Assembly (NCBI GenBank): GCA_022706085.1
Contig: JAKJDF010000003.1
Span: 402,879-466,878 of the forward strand
Length of the DNA: 64,000 nucleotides
Source: Candidatus Latescibacterota bacterium
GTDB lineage: Bacteria; Latescibacterota; MWCZ01
Direction: 5' to 3'
This document shows positions 1 to 7,981 of this stretch, piece by piece (position 1 is the first letter of the stretch; the number at the start of each line of letters is the position of its first letter). The position numbers and the translations under genes were made by a program. Under the pieces are notes generated by a model. It had not been told where the DNA came from. It made no database searches and saw only the letters and a program-made list of their open reading frames with translations.

Positions 1-331
1 TAGAAGGTTTCTGTCGGGTACGCAACTACCTCACCGCGGCGGAGGGCGGCAGTGGCTGATGCAAGGGACAAAACAGGCAGTGGCATGATACGTGCCTCTC
101 CATTTGCGCAAGGATTTTCTGCAGGACAGGGAATTGACATCACCATGATCACGGAGTAACATTCGCAAGTCTTGATGATGCGGACAAGGGCTTCTGGAGA
201 GCGGAGCATCCTTCACGCGTAACCGGTACGATTGCCGGCTCCGGGCGCGGCGGAGGAAAATCTGATTTCCATGGGTGTTCATAACGACGCTGTAAGTTCC
301 GTTTTGTCGGGGGCGGGACCGTTTTGCGGGA
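1..331. other. Left-edge stretch without a supported gene
   Basis: No convincing gene lies here. A plus-strand frame open from the left edge stops at bases 57-59 and another stops near base 86, so this may hold the 3' end of a gene cut by the window, but the residual peptide is too short to identify. Short inverted repeats such as CCGG...CCGG near 222-237 do not form a tRNA cloverleaf. The last part is the leader of the Nif3-like gene, with a GGGAG-type ribosome binding site near 328-332. Confidence 0.4.
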
Positions 332-343
332 GTGAAGGTTACT

Positions 344-1108
344 ATGAGCGTTCCACTTGGAGATTTCGTCAGTTACTTGAACGATTACCTGCGGATCGAC
401 GAGATACCCGACTCAGAAGAGGCTCTGAACGGGCTTCAGGTTGAGGGTGCTGCAGATATCCGGAGGGTGGCGGTAGCCGTTGATGCATGCCTCGCGACCA
501 TCGCAGGTGCGGCGCTTTGGGGTGCGGACATCATGCTCGTGCACCACGGACTTTTCTGGGGGCCCAAGGCGCCTCTGACCGGGGGCCAATATCGCCGTTT
601 TTCAGCACTTGTTCGCCACCGCATAGGTGTTTTCAGCGCGCATCTTCCGCTCGACCTGCACCCGGAAATCGGGAACAACATGATGCTGGCGAAGGCGATA
701 GGCTTGCAGGTGACGGGCACGTTCGGCAGGCAGAACGGAGTGGACGTTGGCATATATGGTCGCCTGGAGGTGGACCGGTCCGATCTCGTTCGAAGAATCG
801 AGGCTGCGCTTGAGGTTGATTCTGTGCCTCATGTCCTCGAGCACGGGCTCTGGCAGACGTCCACGGTCGGGATTATTACCGGCGGCGGCGGGCGCTTCGT
901 CAAAGAAGCTGCGCACGCGGGGATCGACACATTCATCACGGGCGAGGGGCCGCATTTTTCCGCATTGGAGGCGGAAGAGTTAGGAATGAACGTGATCCAC
1001 GCGGGCCATTACGCCACGGAAAAACTCGGTGTGAAAGCGCTGGCGGCCCACGTGGCAGACAGATTTGGCGTAGAAACCGAGTTCATCGATCATCCCACCG
1101 GAATCTGA
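344..1108 (+). CDS. Nif3-like dinuclear metal-centre protein (DUF34/YbgI family)
   Basis: Cytoplasmic 254-residue protein of the Nif3/YbgI family, which binds two metal ions in a toroidal hexamer; its physiological substrate is unsettled, with GTP cyclohydrolase-like and damage-repair hydrolase roles proposed. The metal site is visible as the paired histidines in LVHHGLFWG (about residues 66-73), HLPLDLHPE (about 102-110) and the C-terminal GHYATEKLG. Length matches the compact form of the family without the extra middle domain. ATG 344 is preferred over the in-frame GTG at 332 because GAAGG and GGGAG sit at suitable distances upstream. It is convergent with the uracil-DNA-glycosylase-like gene and appears monocistronic. 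Confidence 0.88.
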   Translation: MSVPLGDFVSYLNDYLRIDEIPDSEEALNGLQVEGAADIRRVAVAVDACLATIAGAALWGADIMLVHHGLFWGPKAPLTGGQYRRFSALVRHRIGVFSAHLPLDLHPEIGNNMMLAKAIGLQVTGTFGRQNGVDVGIYGRLEVDRSDLVRRIEAALEVDSVPHVLEHGLWQTSTVGIITGGGGRFVKEAAHAGIDTFITGEGPHFSALEAEELGMNVIHAGHYATEKLGVKALAAHVADRFGVETEFIDHPTGI

Positions 1109-1154
1109 CGGTTCCACCGACGTTGGAGTCCAAGAAGGCCGTGCACAATTTGCA

Positions 1155-1793
1155 CTAACGCGTCGTTTTCAGTGCAAAATAGTGTGCCGAAATTGCCTTC
1201 CAGTCTTCGTACAAAATGCGTTTCGTGCGGGTGACTTCTTTCGGCATTCCCCAGAGCGCTTCAGCCGGGTGGCATGTCGTTTTGACGGGGATTCCTTGGA
1301 AGACGCCGCAATCTTGGCCGTCAATAGCCGGTTGGGCGATGCCAGAGCGAACCAGCGCTTCGCCCGTGCACAGACCAAGTGCGACAATGATTACGGGTTG
1401 AATCACGGTTACCAGAGCCTGCAATCTGCCCCGGCAGGCCCGTATTTCCGCGGCACCCGGGCGTTTCCCTCTTTTGCTCCGGCACCCGACGAGCGCCGTC
1501 ACACACACAGGTTCTGCCGCGAGATCCACTCCAGGGGCTGAGAGAATTCGATCCAACAGAGCACCGGTTTCTCCGGCGAGAATCCGCTCTTCCCATTCCT
1601 CGTACCCCGTGATACGGTCGGCAATCAGCATTAACCCGCCCTGCTCGGAGCGTGATGCGCAAAGAACGCGTCTGCGGGCATCAGCCAGGCTGCACCTGTG
1701 GCACCGGGCAAATTCACGATATAATTCCGAGAGACTCCCAGGAACGGCAGACATCTCGAGAAGAGGGAAACCCGTCGACACCACGGACATCAC
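1155..1793 (-). CDS. Uracil-DNA glycosylase superfamily protein (family 4-like, degenerate motif A)
   Basis: A 212-residue protein resembling family 4 uracil-DNA glycosylases, which excise uracil and carry a 4Fe-4S cluster. Four cysteines follow the family pattern: C31-x2-C34, then C104 and C120. The segment VTALVGCRSK and the later IIVALG strand match the family fold, and a TCHPAEALW segment stands where the HPS/A..LL motif is expected. The motif A position, normally GEAPG with a catalytic acid, reads ADRIT (about 58-62), so glycosylase activity is doubtful. It starts GTG within the stop of rpe (4-nt overlap), so the two are probably translationally coupled. It could be a nucleic-acid-binding relative rather than an enzyme. 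Confidence 0.7.
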   Translation of the reverse strand: MMSVVSTGFPLLEMSAVPGSLSELYREFARCHRCSLADARRRVLCASRSEQGGLMLIADRITGYEEWEERILAGETGALLDRILSAPGVDLAAEPVCVTALVGCRSKRGKRPGAAEIRACRGRLQALVTVIQPVIIVALGLCTGEALVRSGIAQPAIDGQDCGVFQGIPVKTTCHPAEALWGMPKEVTRTKRILYEDWKAISAHYFALKTTR

Positions 1794-2449
1794 GCCCGAA
1801 GCTGCGAGAGTGCCGCAGCGGGGTCTTTGCTGCGGAAAACAGAGGTGCCTGCGACTATGACGTCTACCCCGGCATCACGTACCAGCTTCGCCGTTTCCGG
1901 GTTTATTCCGCCATCAACCTGGATTTTCGTGGTCAAATTGCGGCCGTCAATTGCCTCGCGGAGCGAACGAATTTTCGGTACCGCCTCCGGCATAAACTTC
2001 TGGCCGCCGAAACCGGGTTCCACTGACATTAAAAGCACGAGGTCCAGGCTTTCGAGATAGGGCAACACGGCGTCGACAGGTGTCGCAGGTTTTATGCTTA
2101 TCCCGGCTTTCACTCCGAGCCCTTTGATCTCGCGTATCGTTCGAACCACATCTTGGACAGCTTCGACGTGGAAGGTGATGAGGTTGCTGCCCGCTTCAGC
2201 GAAGCGTGGCGCGTAAAAGGCCGGGTCTGTAATCATGAGGTGTGTATCGAGCGGAAGCGGCGTGAGACTCCGAATCGCAGAGACGATGAACGGGCCAAAA
2301 GTGAGATTTGGGACAAAATGGCCGTCCATTACGTCGAGGTGGAGCCAATCTGCACCGGCCTTTTCCACTCGAAAAATCTCGTTGCGCAGATCGGCAAAAT
2401 CGGCCGCCAGAAGTGATGGAGCAATGAGACGTGTTCGCGCCAGCGACAT
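1790..2449 (-). CDS. rpe: Ribulose-phosphate 3-epimerase
   Basis: Interconverts ribulose 5-phosphate and xylulose 5-phosphate in the pentose phosphate pathway; a cytoplasmic TIM barrel. Diagnostic motifs are present: IAPSLLAADFADL at the N-terminus, HLDVMDGHFVPN with catalytic Asp and metal-binding His, MSVEPGFGGQ, and VDGGINPETA with the second catalytic Asp. ATG 2449 is chosen over the in-frame ATG 2467 because GAGGAA lies just upstream; it gives 219 residues, the usual family length. The downstream glycosylase-like gene overlaps its stop codon by 4 nt. The gene is divergent from the small acidic protein gene across an intergenic region of about 280 bases. Confidence 0.95.
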   Translation of the reverse strand: MSLARTRLIAPSLLAADFADLRNEIFRVEKAGADWLHLDVMDGHFVPNLTFGPFIVSAIRSLTPLPLDTHLMITDPAFYAPRFAEAGSNLITFHVEAVQDVVRTIREIKGLGVKAGISIKPATPVDAVLPYLESLDLVLLMSVEPGFGGQKFMPEAVPKIRSLREAIDGRNLTTKIQVDGGINPETAKLVRDAGVDVIVAGTSVFRSKDPAAALSQLRA

Positions 2450-2535
2450 GAACCAGTTCCTCGGCATTGGGGACTCATAAAAATTTGAACGAGATAAAAA
2501 AATACAGCTTCATTGGATGCCGTGCACAGTGACTC

Positions 2536-2564
2536 TTGACAACGCGTTCGCTATTGCATACGAT
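2536..2564 (+). promoter_or_regulatory. Sigma-70-type promoter of the small acidic protein gene
   Basis: A perfect -35 hexamer TTGACA (2536-2541) is followed after 17 nt by TACGAT (2559-2564; four of six consensus bases). Transcription would start near 2571 and leave a leader of about 158 nt before the ATG at 2729. This is the best -35 element seen in the window. Confidence 0.65.
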
Positions 2565-2728
2565 GGTTCGTGTCGAGACGAATCCGGAGGCGCCCCGGCG
2601 CAACAGATTTCGCGGTGTTGCAAGGGCGAGGAAAGGACGGTGGCAAGAACTATTTTGGGCAAGCCTTTTATTGGCGTGGCTTTTGCATTACGCGACGCGC
2701 AGGTAATGTCGACGAAGGAGGAAAGCCA

Positions 2729-2950
2729 ATGGGTTTGTTGTACGAGAGAGATCGCCGGGTCGCAAAGGACAAGAATTTTCCGGAAATCAAGGAAACCGAC
2801 ACGATGAAGCGTTCCGGGTTGGTTGTTGTTCCCACCCGGGAACATGATATTGAGGAATTCACGGAAGAATGGGACGAACTCGATCTGTTTGAAGATGAAA
2901 TCGTGGACGAGGACGTCGACCCGGAAGAAGTGGACGAAGAAGCGTTCTAG
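2729..2950 (+). CDS. Small highly acidic protein of unknown function
   Basis: A 73-residue cytoplasmic protein with no recognised domain. The first half is mixed and basic (MGLLYERDRRVAKDK); of the last 36 residues, 21 are Asp or Glu, ending DEEAF. ATG 2729 is chosen because GGAGGAAA ends five bases upstream; the frame stays open further upstream to about 2570, but that part looks like leader. The gene has a consensus -35 promoter about 190 nt upstream and a perfect 9-bp stem-loop immediately after its stop, so it looks like a self-contained single-gene transcript. Acidic tails of this kind occur in RNA polymerase-, ribosome- or DNA-mimic proteins, but nothing here assigns a role. Confidence 0.7.
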   Translation: MGLLYERDRRVAKDKNFPEIKETDTMKRSGLVVVPTREHDIEEFTEEWDELDLFEDEIVDEDVDPEEVDEEAF

Positions 2951-2956
2951 CCCGCA

Positions 2957-2984
2957 GGGGTTGCGAGTCTGGCTACGCAACCCC
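2957..2984. terminator. Perfect 9-bp stem-loop after the small acidic gene
   Basis: GGGGTTGCG (2957-2965) pairs perfectly with CGCAACCCC (2976-2984) around a 10-nt loop, starting six bases after the stop of the acidic protein gene and lying between two convergent genes. There is no U-tract on either side, so it may be a weak or factor-assisted terminator, or a 3'-end stabilising hairpin. Confidence 0.55.
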
Positions 2985-3085
2985 GTTACGGACAGCGAAT
3001 GGCGTTTGAGCAAGTGTTCGAAAAGTAACAATGCCAGCGGCTTTTCGAGGCTCCTGCCAAATCCCTCCTTTTTGCACTCGCCTGG

Positions 3086-3925
3086 TTATTTGAGCCCGTC
3101 TATTATCGGTTCGGCAGCTTTCAGCCAACTGTGCGCAGGATCGTCCTTTGGGCATAAGGTCCTGCTCGTCGGTCCCGCCATGAACCAGAGGTAATAAAGC
3201 TGATAACCGGGTGCGGCAGCCACCGGGTGATACCCCCTTGGCAATATGACCGTGGAATTGTGTTCTACCGCGTAGCTGACGTCAAGAGACCGGTCATCCG
3301 TATAGATCCGTTGGAAGCCGAACCCTTGTTGAGGTTTTAACTGGTAGAAGTAGATCTCTTCCATTTTCACTTCGTCCGGCGGGTTGTCCACCTCGTGCCT
3401 GTGCGGTGGACTGGAAGACCAGTTCCCCGGCGGATTGATGGTTTCTCCAACCACTATGTGTCCGGCATTGAAGGACCCATCGATTATGTCTCTGACGTGC
3501 CGCGTCCAGTTTGCCCGCCCCACCGTTTTCGTTTTGACCTCCTGCGGGGCGATCAACGCGGGTTCACGCTGCAGAGTCGATCTGGAGAAACAGACAGCCA
3601 GAGAAAGAGGTCCGGGTCCGGCGCAATTGACCACAATCTCGCTGTGGCATGGGGCATACACAGTGGCGGCGTTGCCGGAGAACACATCTCGCCGGCCGCC
3701 GATCCGTTCGAAAGTCGAATCGTTGACCTTGATGGACGCCGTCCCCGAAAGAATCACGAGTGCGGCTTCTTCGCCGTCCAAACAGAAAAAGTGTGATTCT
3801 TTTTCGTCAAGGCACACCAGCGAGAAACGCAGCAACTCCAGCGACGGGTGATTGGGCGGGACGATGACGTTTTCCCCGTGGCGCAACGTTTTGCGTATGT
3901 GGAAATCCGTCTGAGTTTTTGACAT
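3086..3925 (-). CDS. iolB: 5-deoxy-glucuronate isomerase (IolB family)
   Basis: In myo-inositol catabolism IolB converts 5-deoxy-glucuronate to 2-deoxy-5-keto-gluconate. This 279-residue double cupin has the family signature in its second half: GNWSSSPPHRHE (metal-binding histidines), EEIYFYQLKPQQGFGFQRIY, LPRGYHPVAAAPGYQLYY and a terminal DDPAHSW. The start ATG 3925 has AGGAGG seven bases upstream. It is the last gene of a minus-strand run behind a TIM-barrel epimerase-like gene (17-nt gap). No other iol genes (iolC, iolD, iolE, iolG, iolJ) are adjacent, so the pathway is either split elsewhere or the enzyme acts on a related uronic substrate. Confidence 0.9.
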   Translation of the reverse strand: MSKTQTDFHIRKTLRHGENVIVPPNHPSLELLRFSLVCLDEKESHFFCLDGEEAALVILSGTASIKVNDSTFERIGGRRDVFSGNAATVYAPCHSEIVVNCAGPGPLSLAVCFSRSTLQREPALIAPQEVKTKTVGRANWTRHVRDIIDGSFNAGHIVVGETINPPGNWSSSPPHRHEVDNPPDEVKMEEIYFYQLKPQQGFGFQRIYTDDRSLDVSYAVEHNSTVILPRGYHPVAAAPGYQLYYLWFMAGPTSRTLCPKDDPAHSWLKAAEPIIDGLK

Positions 3926-3942
3926 TCATTTCCTCCTGGTAT

Positions 3943-4770
3943 CTAGTGGTAGCGTACGCCGATTTCGTCGAGAAGTCGCTTAAGTGCCTGCGCCGCGGTC
4001 TTGAAGGCCAACGGTCCGGAATAACCCCCGGCTGGGCCGGCGATTTTCAGGTGGGGTTCCAACGAGAGAAAACCTTCCCATCCGGACGCCAGTTTGTCGC
4101 TCAGGATCGCTTTGATTCCCCCGTCCCCCTCGCCTGCGGGCGTTACACGGCCGTCTGCCTGTTTGGCATCTTTGATGTGAAAGTAGAGGACATCATTCTT
4201 CAGTATTGGCCACGCGTCCTCAAATGGGCGCACGCCAGCCTGAACGAAGTTCGCCGGATCGAAAATCGCACGAAGCGACGGGCTGTTGATAGTATCGAGC
4301 AGATCTCTGCATTGCTCCGGTTTTTCCCCGTAGATGTGTCGTTCATTTTCGTGCCCCAGGACGATCCCTTCGGCGGCAGCCATCTCGGTCAGCACCCTGA
4401 CCCGCCGCATGACTTCATCCCGGTGCGCGGTCACGGGTTGGTCTTGCGGAACGTAAAAACTGAAGATTCGTATGTAGGGCGTGCCGAGGAATTTCGCCGT
4501 CTGAATAAGCACCTCGCAATCACGCACGTGCGGCCCGAAATCGTCATCAACCTTGATTTTGCCGAGGCCGGAACCGAGCGAGGAAATGCGGAATCCGCGC
4601 CGTTGCGTTTCCTCCTTGATTTTGTGCCGCTGTTCTTCGCTCAGCTTGTGGACACCTGTGTTCCAGACCGCCCGTAACTCGATGTGGCGAATTCCTTCGG
4701 ATTCCATCACGTCCATTTGTTCTTTCAAGTCGGGCGATATCTCATCTCCAAAACCGGTCAGAGTAACCAT
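3943..4770 (-). CDS. Sugar phosphate isomerase/epimerase (xylose-isomerase-like TIM barrel)
   Basis: A 275-residue protein of the AP-endonuclease-2 / xylose-isomerase-like TIM-barrel family, which includes IolE, IolI and hydroxypyruvate isomerase. Metal-ligand segments are seen as IVLGHENERHIYG (Glu), LRAIFDPANFVQ (Asp), YFHIKDAK (His) and a late FLSLEPHL (Glu). ATG 4770 is chosen because AAGGAGGGAATAGG immediately precedes it; the longer in-frame reading to 4848 would overlap the gene upstream. It directly precedes iolB, so an IolI/IolE-like step on an inosose or keto-sugar is a reasonable inference. Exact substrate unknown. Confidence 0.83.
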   Translation of the reverse strand: MVTLTGFGDEISPDLKEQMDVMESEGIRHIELRAVWNTGVHKLSEEQRHKIKEETQRRGFRISSLGSGLGKIKVDDDFGPHVRDCEVLIQTAKFLGTPYIRIFSFYVPQDQPVTAHRDEVMRRVRVLTEMAAAEGIVLGHENERHIYGEKPEQCRDLLDTINSPSLRAIFDPANFVQAGVRPFEDAWPILKNDVLYFHIKDAKQADGRVTPAGEGDGGIKAILSDKLASGWEGFLSLEPHLKIAGPAGGYSGPLAFKTAAQALKRLLDEIGVRYH

Positions 4771-4802
4771 TTTCCTATTCCCTCCTTTGCGAGAGATGAA
4801 TC

Positions 4803-5444
4803 CTACGCCCTTCGCCGGGTAATGTGTGGCGGCGCATCCCAGTTGCACACAGTCGAGAGCGGAGCTGCGAGGAGCTGTGAAAAATAGGTCGCGACAGGAA
4901 TGATATCCTGAAAACCCGCTTCGTAGTCGGGTTGAGGCAATGTCTGAAGCAGAAGTCTGTCCCGCCCTTTCGATTTCTCCAGCACGAGACTGAACACATA
5001 CCAGGAGGAAGGGGCATCCGGGTCAGTGCGCCTGAGGTATTGCCGGCCCACGAGGCGCAGACCGCGCACGTCGTGCGGCTGCCAGGTGTGGGTGCGGAAT
5101 TGCCGCAGACAAACGAGAGGCGGCTCGTGAGTCGTCATGATTACTTTCGGCACAAATCGCAGTGCGAGCGGCAACGCGACGATCAGCCCGAAGGTAGCGC
5201 AAATGAGGCCGATCCCTATCAGGAGGAAGTCAAGCCAGTTGAGAGTTGCCGAGGCGCGGTAGTTTTCGTACGCGGTTCGCGCGAAAAGGAGAACACCGAT
5301 GCACGCAAGCCCGACGCTGAAAAAGAGGCCGAACCACAAACGAAACCGCGATTCCGGCATCCGCTCCATGCGCAAGCCCGCGCGCGGGTCGTAAGAAACC
5401 ACCCGCATCGTGCCTTTGAACGTGACAGCCTGAGGAAAGCGCAA
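4803..5444 (-). CDS. Membrane protein with two helices and a PH-like soluble domain
   Basis: A 213-residue protein with two hydrophobic segments (about residues 34-56 and 70-98, the second including LLIGIGLICATFGLIVALPLAL) followed by a soluble domain rich in beta-type sequence, reminiscent of bacterial PH-like domains. No family can be named with certainty. The first possible start is TTG 5444, three bases after the ABC transporter stop; ATG 5408, with AAAGG upstream, is an alternative that removes 12 residues. Its tight coupling to the exporter suggests an accessory role at the inner membrane. Confidence 0.6.
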   Translation of the reverse strand: MRFPQAVTFKGTMRVVSYDPRAGLRMERMPESRFRLWFGLFFSVGLACIGVLLFARTAYENYRASATLNWLDFLLIGIGLICATFGLIVALPLALRFVPKVIMTTHEPPLVCLRQFRTHTWQPHDVRGLRLVGRQYLRRTDPDAPSSWYVFSLVLEKSKGRDRLLLQTLPQPDYEAGFQDIIPVATYFSQLLAAPLSTVCNWDAPPHITRRRA

Positions 5445-5447
5445 GCC

Positions 5448-7799
5448 TCACCCCCCCACGGCGGTTATCGAGGACAACTGCCGCTGGGCATTCACAAGCT
5501 TCGCGTACACACCTTCTTTGAGCAGCAATTCGTCGTGTGTTCCGAATTCGACGACCTGCCCGTCCTCGATCACAAGCAGGCGGTTTGCGTTTTTGAGCGT
5601 GCTCAGACGGTGGGCGATAGCAAAAACCGTTCGTCCTTTCACGAGCCGCGCAATAGCATCCTGGATCTGCTGTTCGGTTTCGGTGTCTACGTTCGAGGTG
5701 GCTTCATCGAGAATGAGAATCCGCGGGTCGTGAAGAATAGCCCGCGCGATCGAGATGCGCTGTCGCTCGCCCCCGGAAAGCCTGGTGCCGCGCTCGCCAA
5801 CCTGAGTGTCGTAACCATCAGGGAATCGGACTATGAATTGGTGAGCGTTGGCCGCGCGCGCGGCGCGAATAATCTCATGCACTGTCGCGTCGGGTTTCGC
5901 GTATGCGATGTTCTCCTTTACGGTGCCGTGGAAAAGGAAAGGTTCCTGAGGTACGATGCCTATGAATCGGTGCCAGTCTTCCTGCCGAACGTCCCGCAGG
6001 TCAATCCCGTCAACCCGCACGACGCCTTCCTGCGGGTCGTAGAAGCGGCAGATCATATTGATGATCGTTGTTTTGCCGGCACCGGACCTTCCAACGAGCC
6101 CGATCATTTCCCCCGGTTGGATATCGATGGAAATGCCCTTGAGCACCGGTCTGAGGGGGTCGTACCCGAAACGCACGTTCTCGAGCCGGATTTCACCCCG
6201 TATTTCGTTCAATTGAATCGGGTTGGGGCTGTCTTTCACGTCGGGAGCAGTGTCGAGGATTTCGAACACCCGTTCCGCAGCGGTAAGATCCCGCGTCAGC
6301 CACTCGTTCATCCTTGCGATCATCTGGATTGGCCGGTAGAACATACCGAGATAGCTGAAGAACGCGAGAAGAGTCCCAAGGGACATCGTTCCGTCGATCA
6401 CGTTGCTGCCGCCTACATACCAGATGATGAACTGTCCGAGCATCGTGAGGAACGTGATCGCGGGGAAGAATGTCGCCCACGTCATTTCGGCTCTCGTCTC
6501 GGCGGAGACGAGGTCCCAGTTCCTTGAGTTGAAACGGGCGATCTCCTGCTCTTCCTGGCCAAAGGCCTTCACCACGCGAATGCCGTTCAGCGAGTCATTC
6601 AGAGTTGCCACGAGGCGCGCACTTCGCGCCCATGCCCTTCCGAAGAGCGAACGCATGAACCGCCAGAAGTTTTTGCTGACGTAGATGACAATGGGAAGAG
6701 GCACCAGAATGGCCAGCGTAAGCTGCCAGTTCATCGAGAAAAGTATCATTCCGATGAAGACAAGCAGAAACAAGTCGATACCCACGTGAGGCACGCCGTT
6801 CACCAGAAATCCCTGAACATGAGCGGTGTCGTGTGTGACACGGCTTATGAGAGCTCCGGTGCGACTCTTGTCGAAATAGTTCAGACTGAGTCGCTGGAGG
6901 TGGTTGTAAAGCTTTCCCCGGAGATCAGCGACAATACGAGGCCCGAGCCATGTCGCCTGGCGCCCGCCAAGGATGCCCACACCGACGAGAAGAATGCGCG
7001 AGAACAGGAAAAGAGTGACGATCAGCGCGAGCCACGCGACCCGCGACCACCCGAGATGGCTGGCATTCCACCCAGCGATAGTCGTTACATGGGGCCGATT
7101 GATTACATCGTCAATCAGCACCTTTGTCAGGTACGGTGGCAGGGTTTCTATCAGGGCCGAGACGATCATCGTCGCGATGAGCAATGCAGCCCGTTTCCAG
7201 TGGGGACGCAGGTATCCCAGCAGGCGAACAAGTACCTGACCTCTTTTCAGGCATGCGGGGCACGTTCCGCCGGGCTCCGGCAGAAGGCGGGAGCACCGTG
7301 AACAATACCGCGGTAACGAGTCTTTCGGGTCAACCTTTTCTTCCGGCATTGCACCGTTACGCGCGAGCTCTTCAAGGAGCGCCGCCAGTCGGTGGAATTC
7401 CCGTTGTTTGGAGTTCGTGAAACGACAGAGCTCCACCCTGTCCTTGCCAATCGTGGCCACCAGCGAAGCCTGTCCCACAAGGAGGTCTACACTGGCTTTT
7501 TTCAGCTCTTTGAGCGGCCATATCGAAAGATTTGGTTGGTCACCGTTCGGCACAGCCAGGCACAGACGGTTCTTGCTTGCCAGAACGTGCTGTTCGCCAT
7601 ATCGCCCATCCGGCGACAGGTCACTTGTGGCCGCAACGAGAATCTCTTCTCCGTCCCCGGCGGATTTGAGAAAGGCAGCGCGCACGGATTCCGGCAAACC
7701 AGCCACGCCATTGCCAATATCGCCCCCGGGGAGAACAGGTCCGGAAACGGGCCCCATGCCGTAGTGATGTCCCCCACCTCGCCCTTCGAAACCTGGCAT
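5448..7799 (-). CDS. ABC exporter (fused permease/ATPase) with N-terminal PH-like region and zinc ribbon
   Basis: A 783-residue half-transporter of the MsbA/multidrug type. The C-terminal half is canonical: six membrane segments (about 205-470), Walker A GRSGAGKTT (570-578), signature LSGGERQR and Walker B ILILDEATSNVD. The first ~185 residues are unusual: a soluble, beta-rich stretch (about 50-145) then a four-cysteine ribbon C166-x2-C169-x10-C180-x2-C183 just before the first membrane helix. The start ATG 7799 has AGAGG five bases upstream. It heads an operon with a membrane protein, a sugar epimerase-like protein and IolB. The cargo is unknown; lipid or glycolipid export is a family-based guess only. 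Confidence 0.87.
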   Translation of the reverse strand: MPGFEGRGGGHHYGMGPVSGPVLPGGDIGNGVAGLPESVRAAFLKSAGDGEEILVAATSDLSPDGRYGEQHVLASKNRLCLAVPNGDQPNLSIWPLKELKKASVDLLVGQASLVATIGKDRVELCRFTNSKQREFHRLAALLEELARNGAMPEEKVDPKDSLPRYCSRCSRLLPEPGGTCPACLKRGQVLVRLLGYLRPHWKRAALLIATMIVSALIETLPPYLTKVLIDDVINRPHVTTIAGWNASHLGWSRVAWLALIVTLFLFSRILLVGVGILGGRQATWLGPRIVADLRGKLYNHLQRLSLNYFDKSRTGALISRVTHDTAHVQGFLVNGVPHVGIDLFLLVFIGMILFSMNWQLTLAILVPLPIVIYVSKNFWRFMRSLFGRAWARSARLVATLNDSLNGIRVVKAFGQEEQEIARFNSRNWDLVSAETRAEMTWATFFPAITFLTMLGQFIIWYVGGSNVIDGTMSLGTLLAFFSYLGMFYRPIQMIARMNEWLTRDLTAAERVFEILDTAPDVKDSPNPIQLNEIRGEIRLENVRFGYDPLRPVLKGISIDIQPGEMIGLVGRSGAGKTTIINMICRFYDPQEGVVRVDGIDLRDVRQEDWHRFIGIVPQEPFLFHGTVKENIAYAKPDATVHEIIRAARAANAHQFIVRFPDGYDTQVGERGTRLSGGERQRISIARAILHDPRILILDEATSNVDTETEQQIQDAIARLVKGRTVFAIAHRLSTLKNANRLLVIEDGQVVEFGTHDELLLKEGVYAKLVNAQRQLSSITAVGG

Positions 7800-7864
7800 G
7801 CCAACCTCTCGGTTCGGAAAAACCCCTGCGAACGAATCTTTGCGCTGTTCCGCGCTCTACAAAT

Positions 7865-7893
7865 AAGATATCGCATTGAATAGAGTGTCCCAA
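7865..7893 (-). promoter_or_regulatory. Candidate promoter for the ABC exporter operon
   Basis: On the minus strand TTGGGA (7888-7893; four of six) and TATCTT (7865-7870; four of six) are separated by 17 nt, with the exporter start about 66 bases downstream. Correct orientation and spacing; hexamers only moderate. Confidence 0.4.
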
Positions 7894-7981
7894 TGTTCCA
7901 GGCATCAGCGATTGCGTTGTTATCGTCTGAGCCGTATTCTCGTCACTGCAATGTCGTATCATGCCAGTGGAGGGTTGTCGC

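Noticed and set aside
200-250. tRNA-like CCGG...CCGG and GGAGC...GCTCC pairings near the left edge
   Set aside because: There is no TTCGA-type T-loop, no anticodon stem and no acceptor stem of seven pairs.
3919-4677. 252-residue open frame antisense to the epimerase-like gene
   Set aside because: It has no ribosome binding site or motif, and the opposite frame is a clear TIM barrel.
4932-6527. Long 531-residue open frame antisense to the ABC exporter
   Set aside because: It is rich in Arg, Glu, Pro and His without any domain and mirrors the codon structure of the opposite strand, where all ABC motifs are intact.
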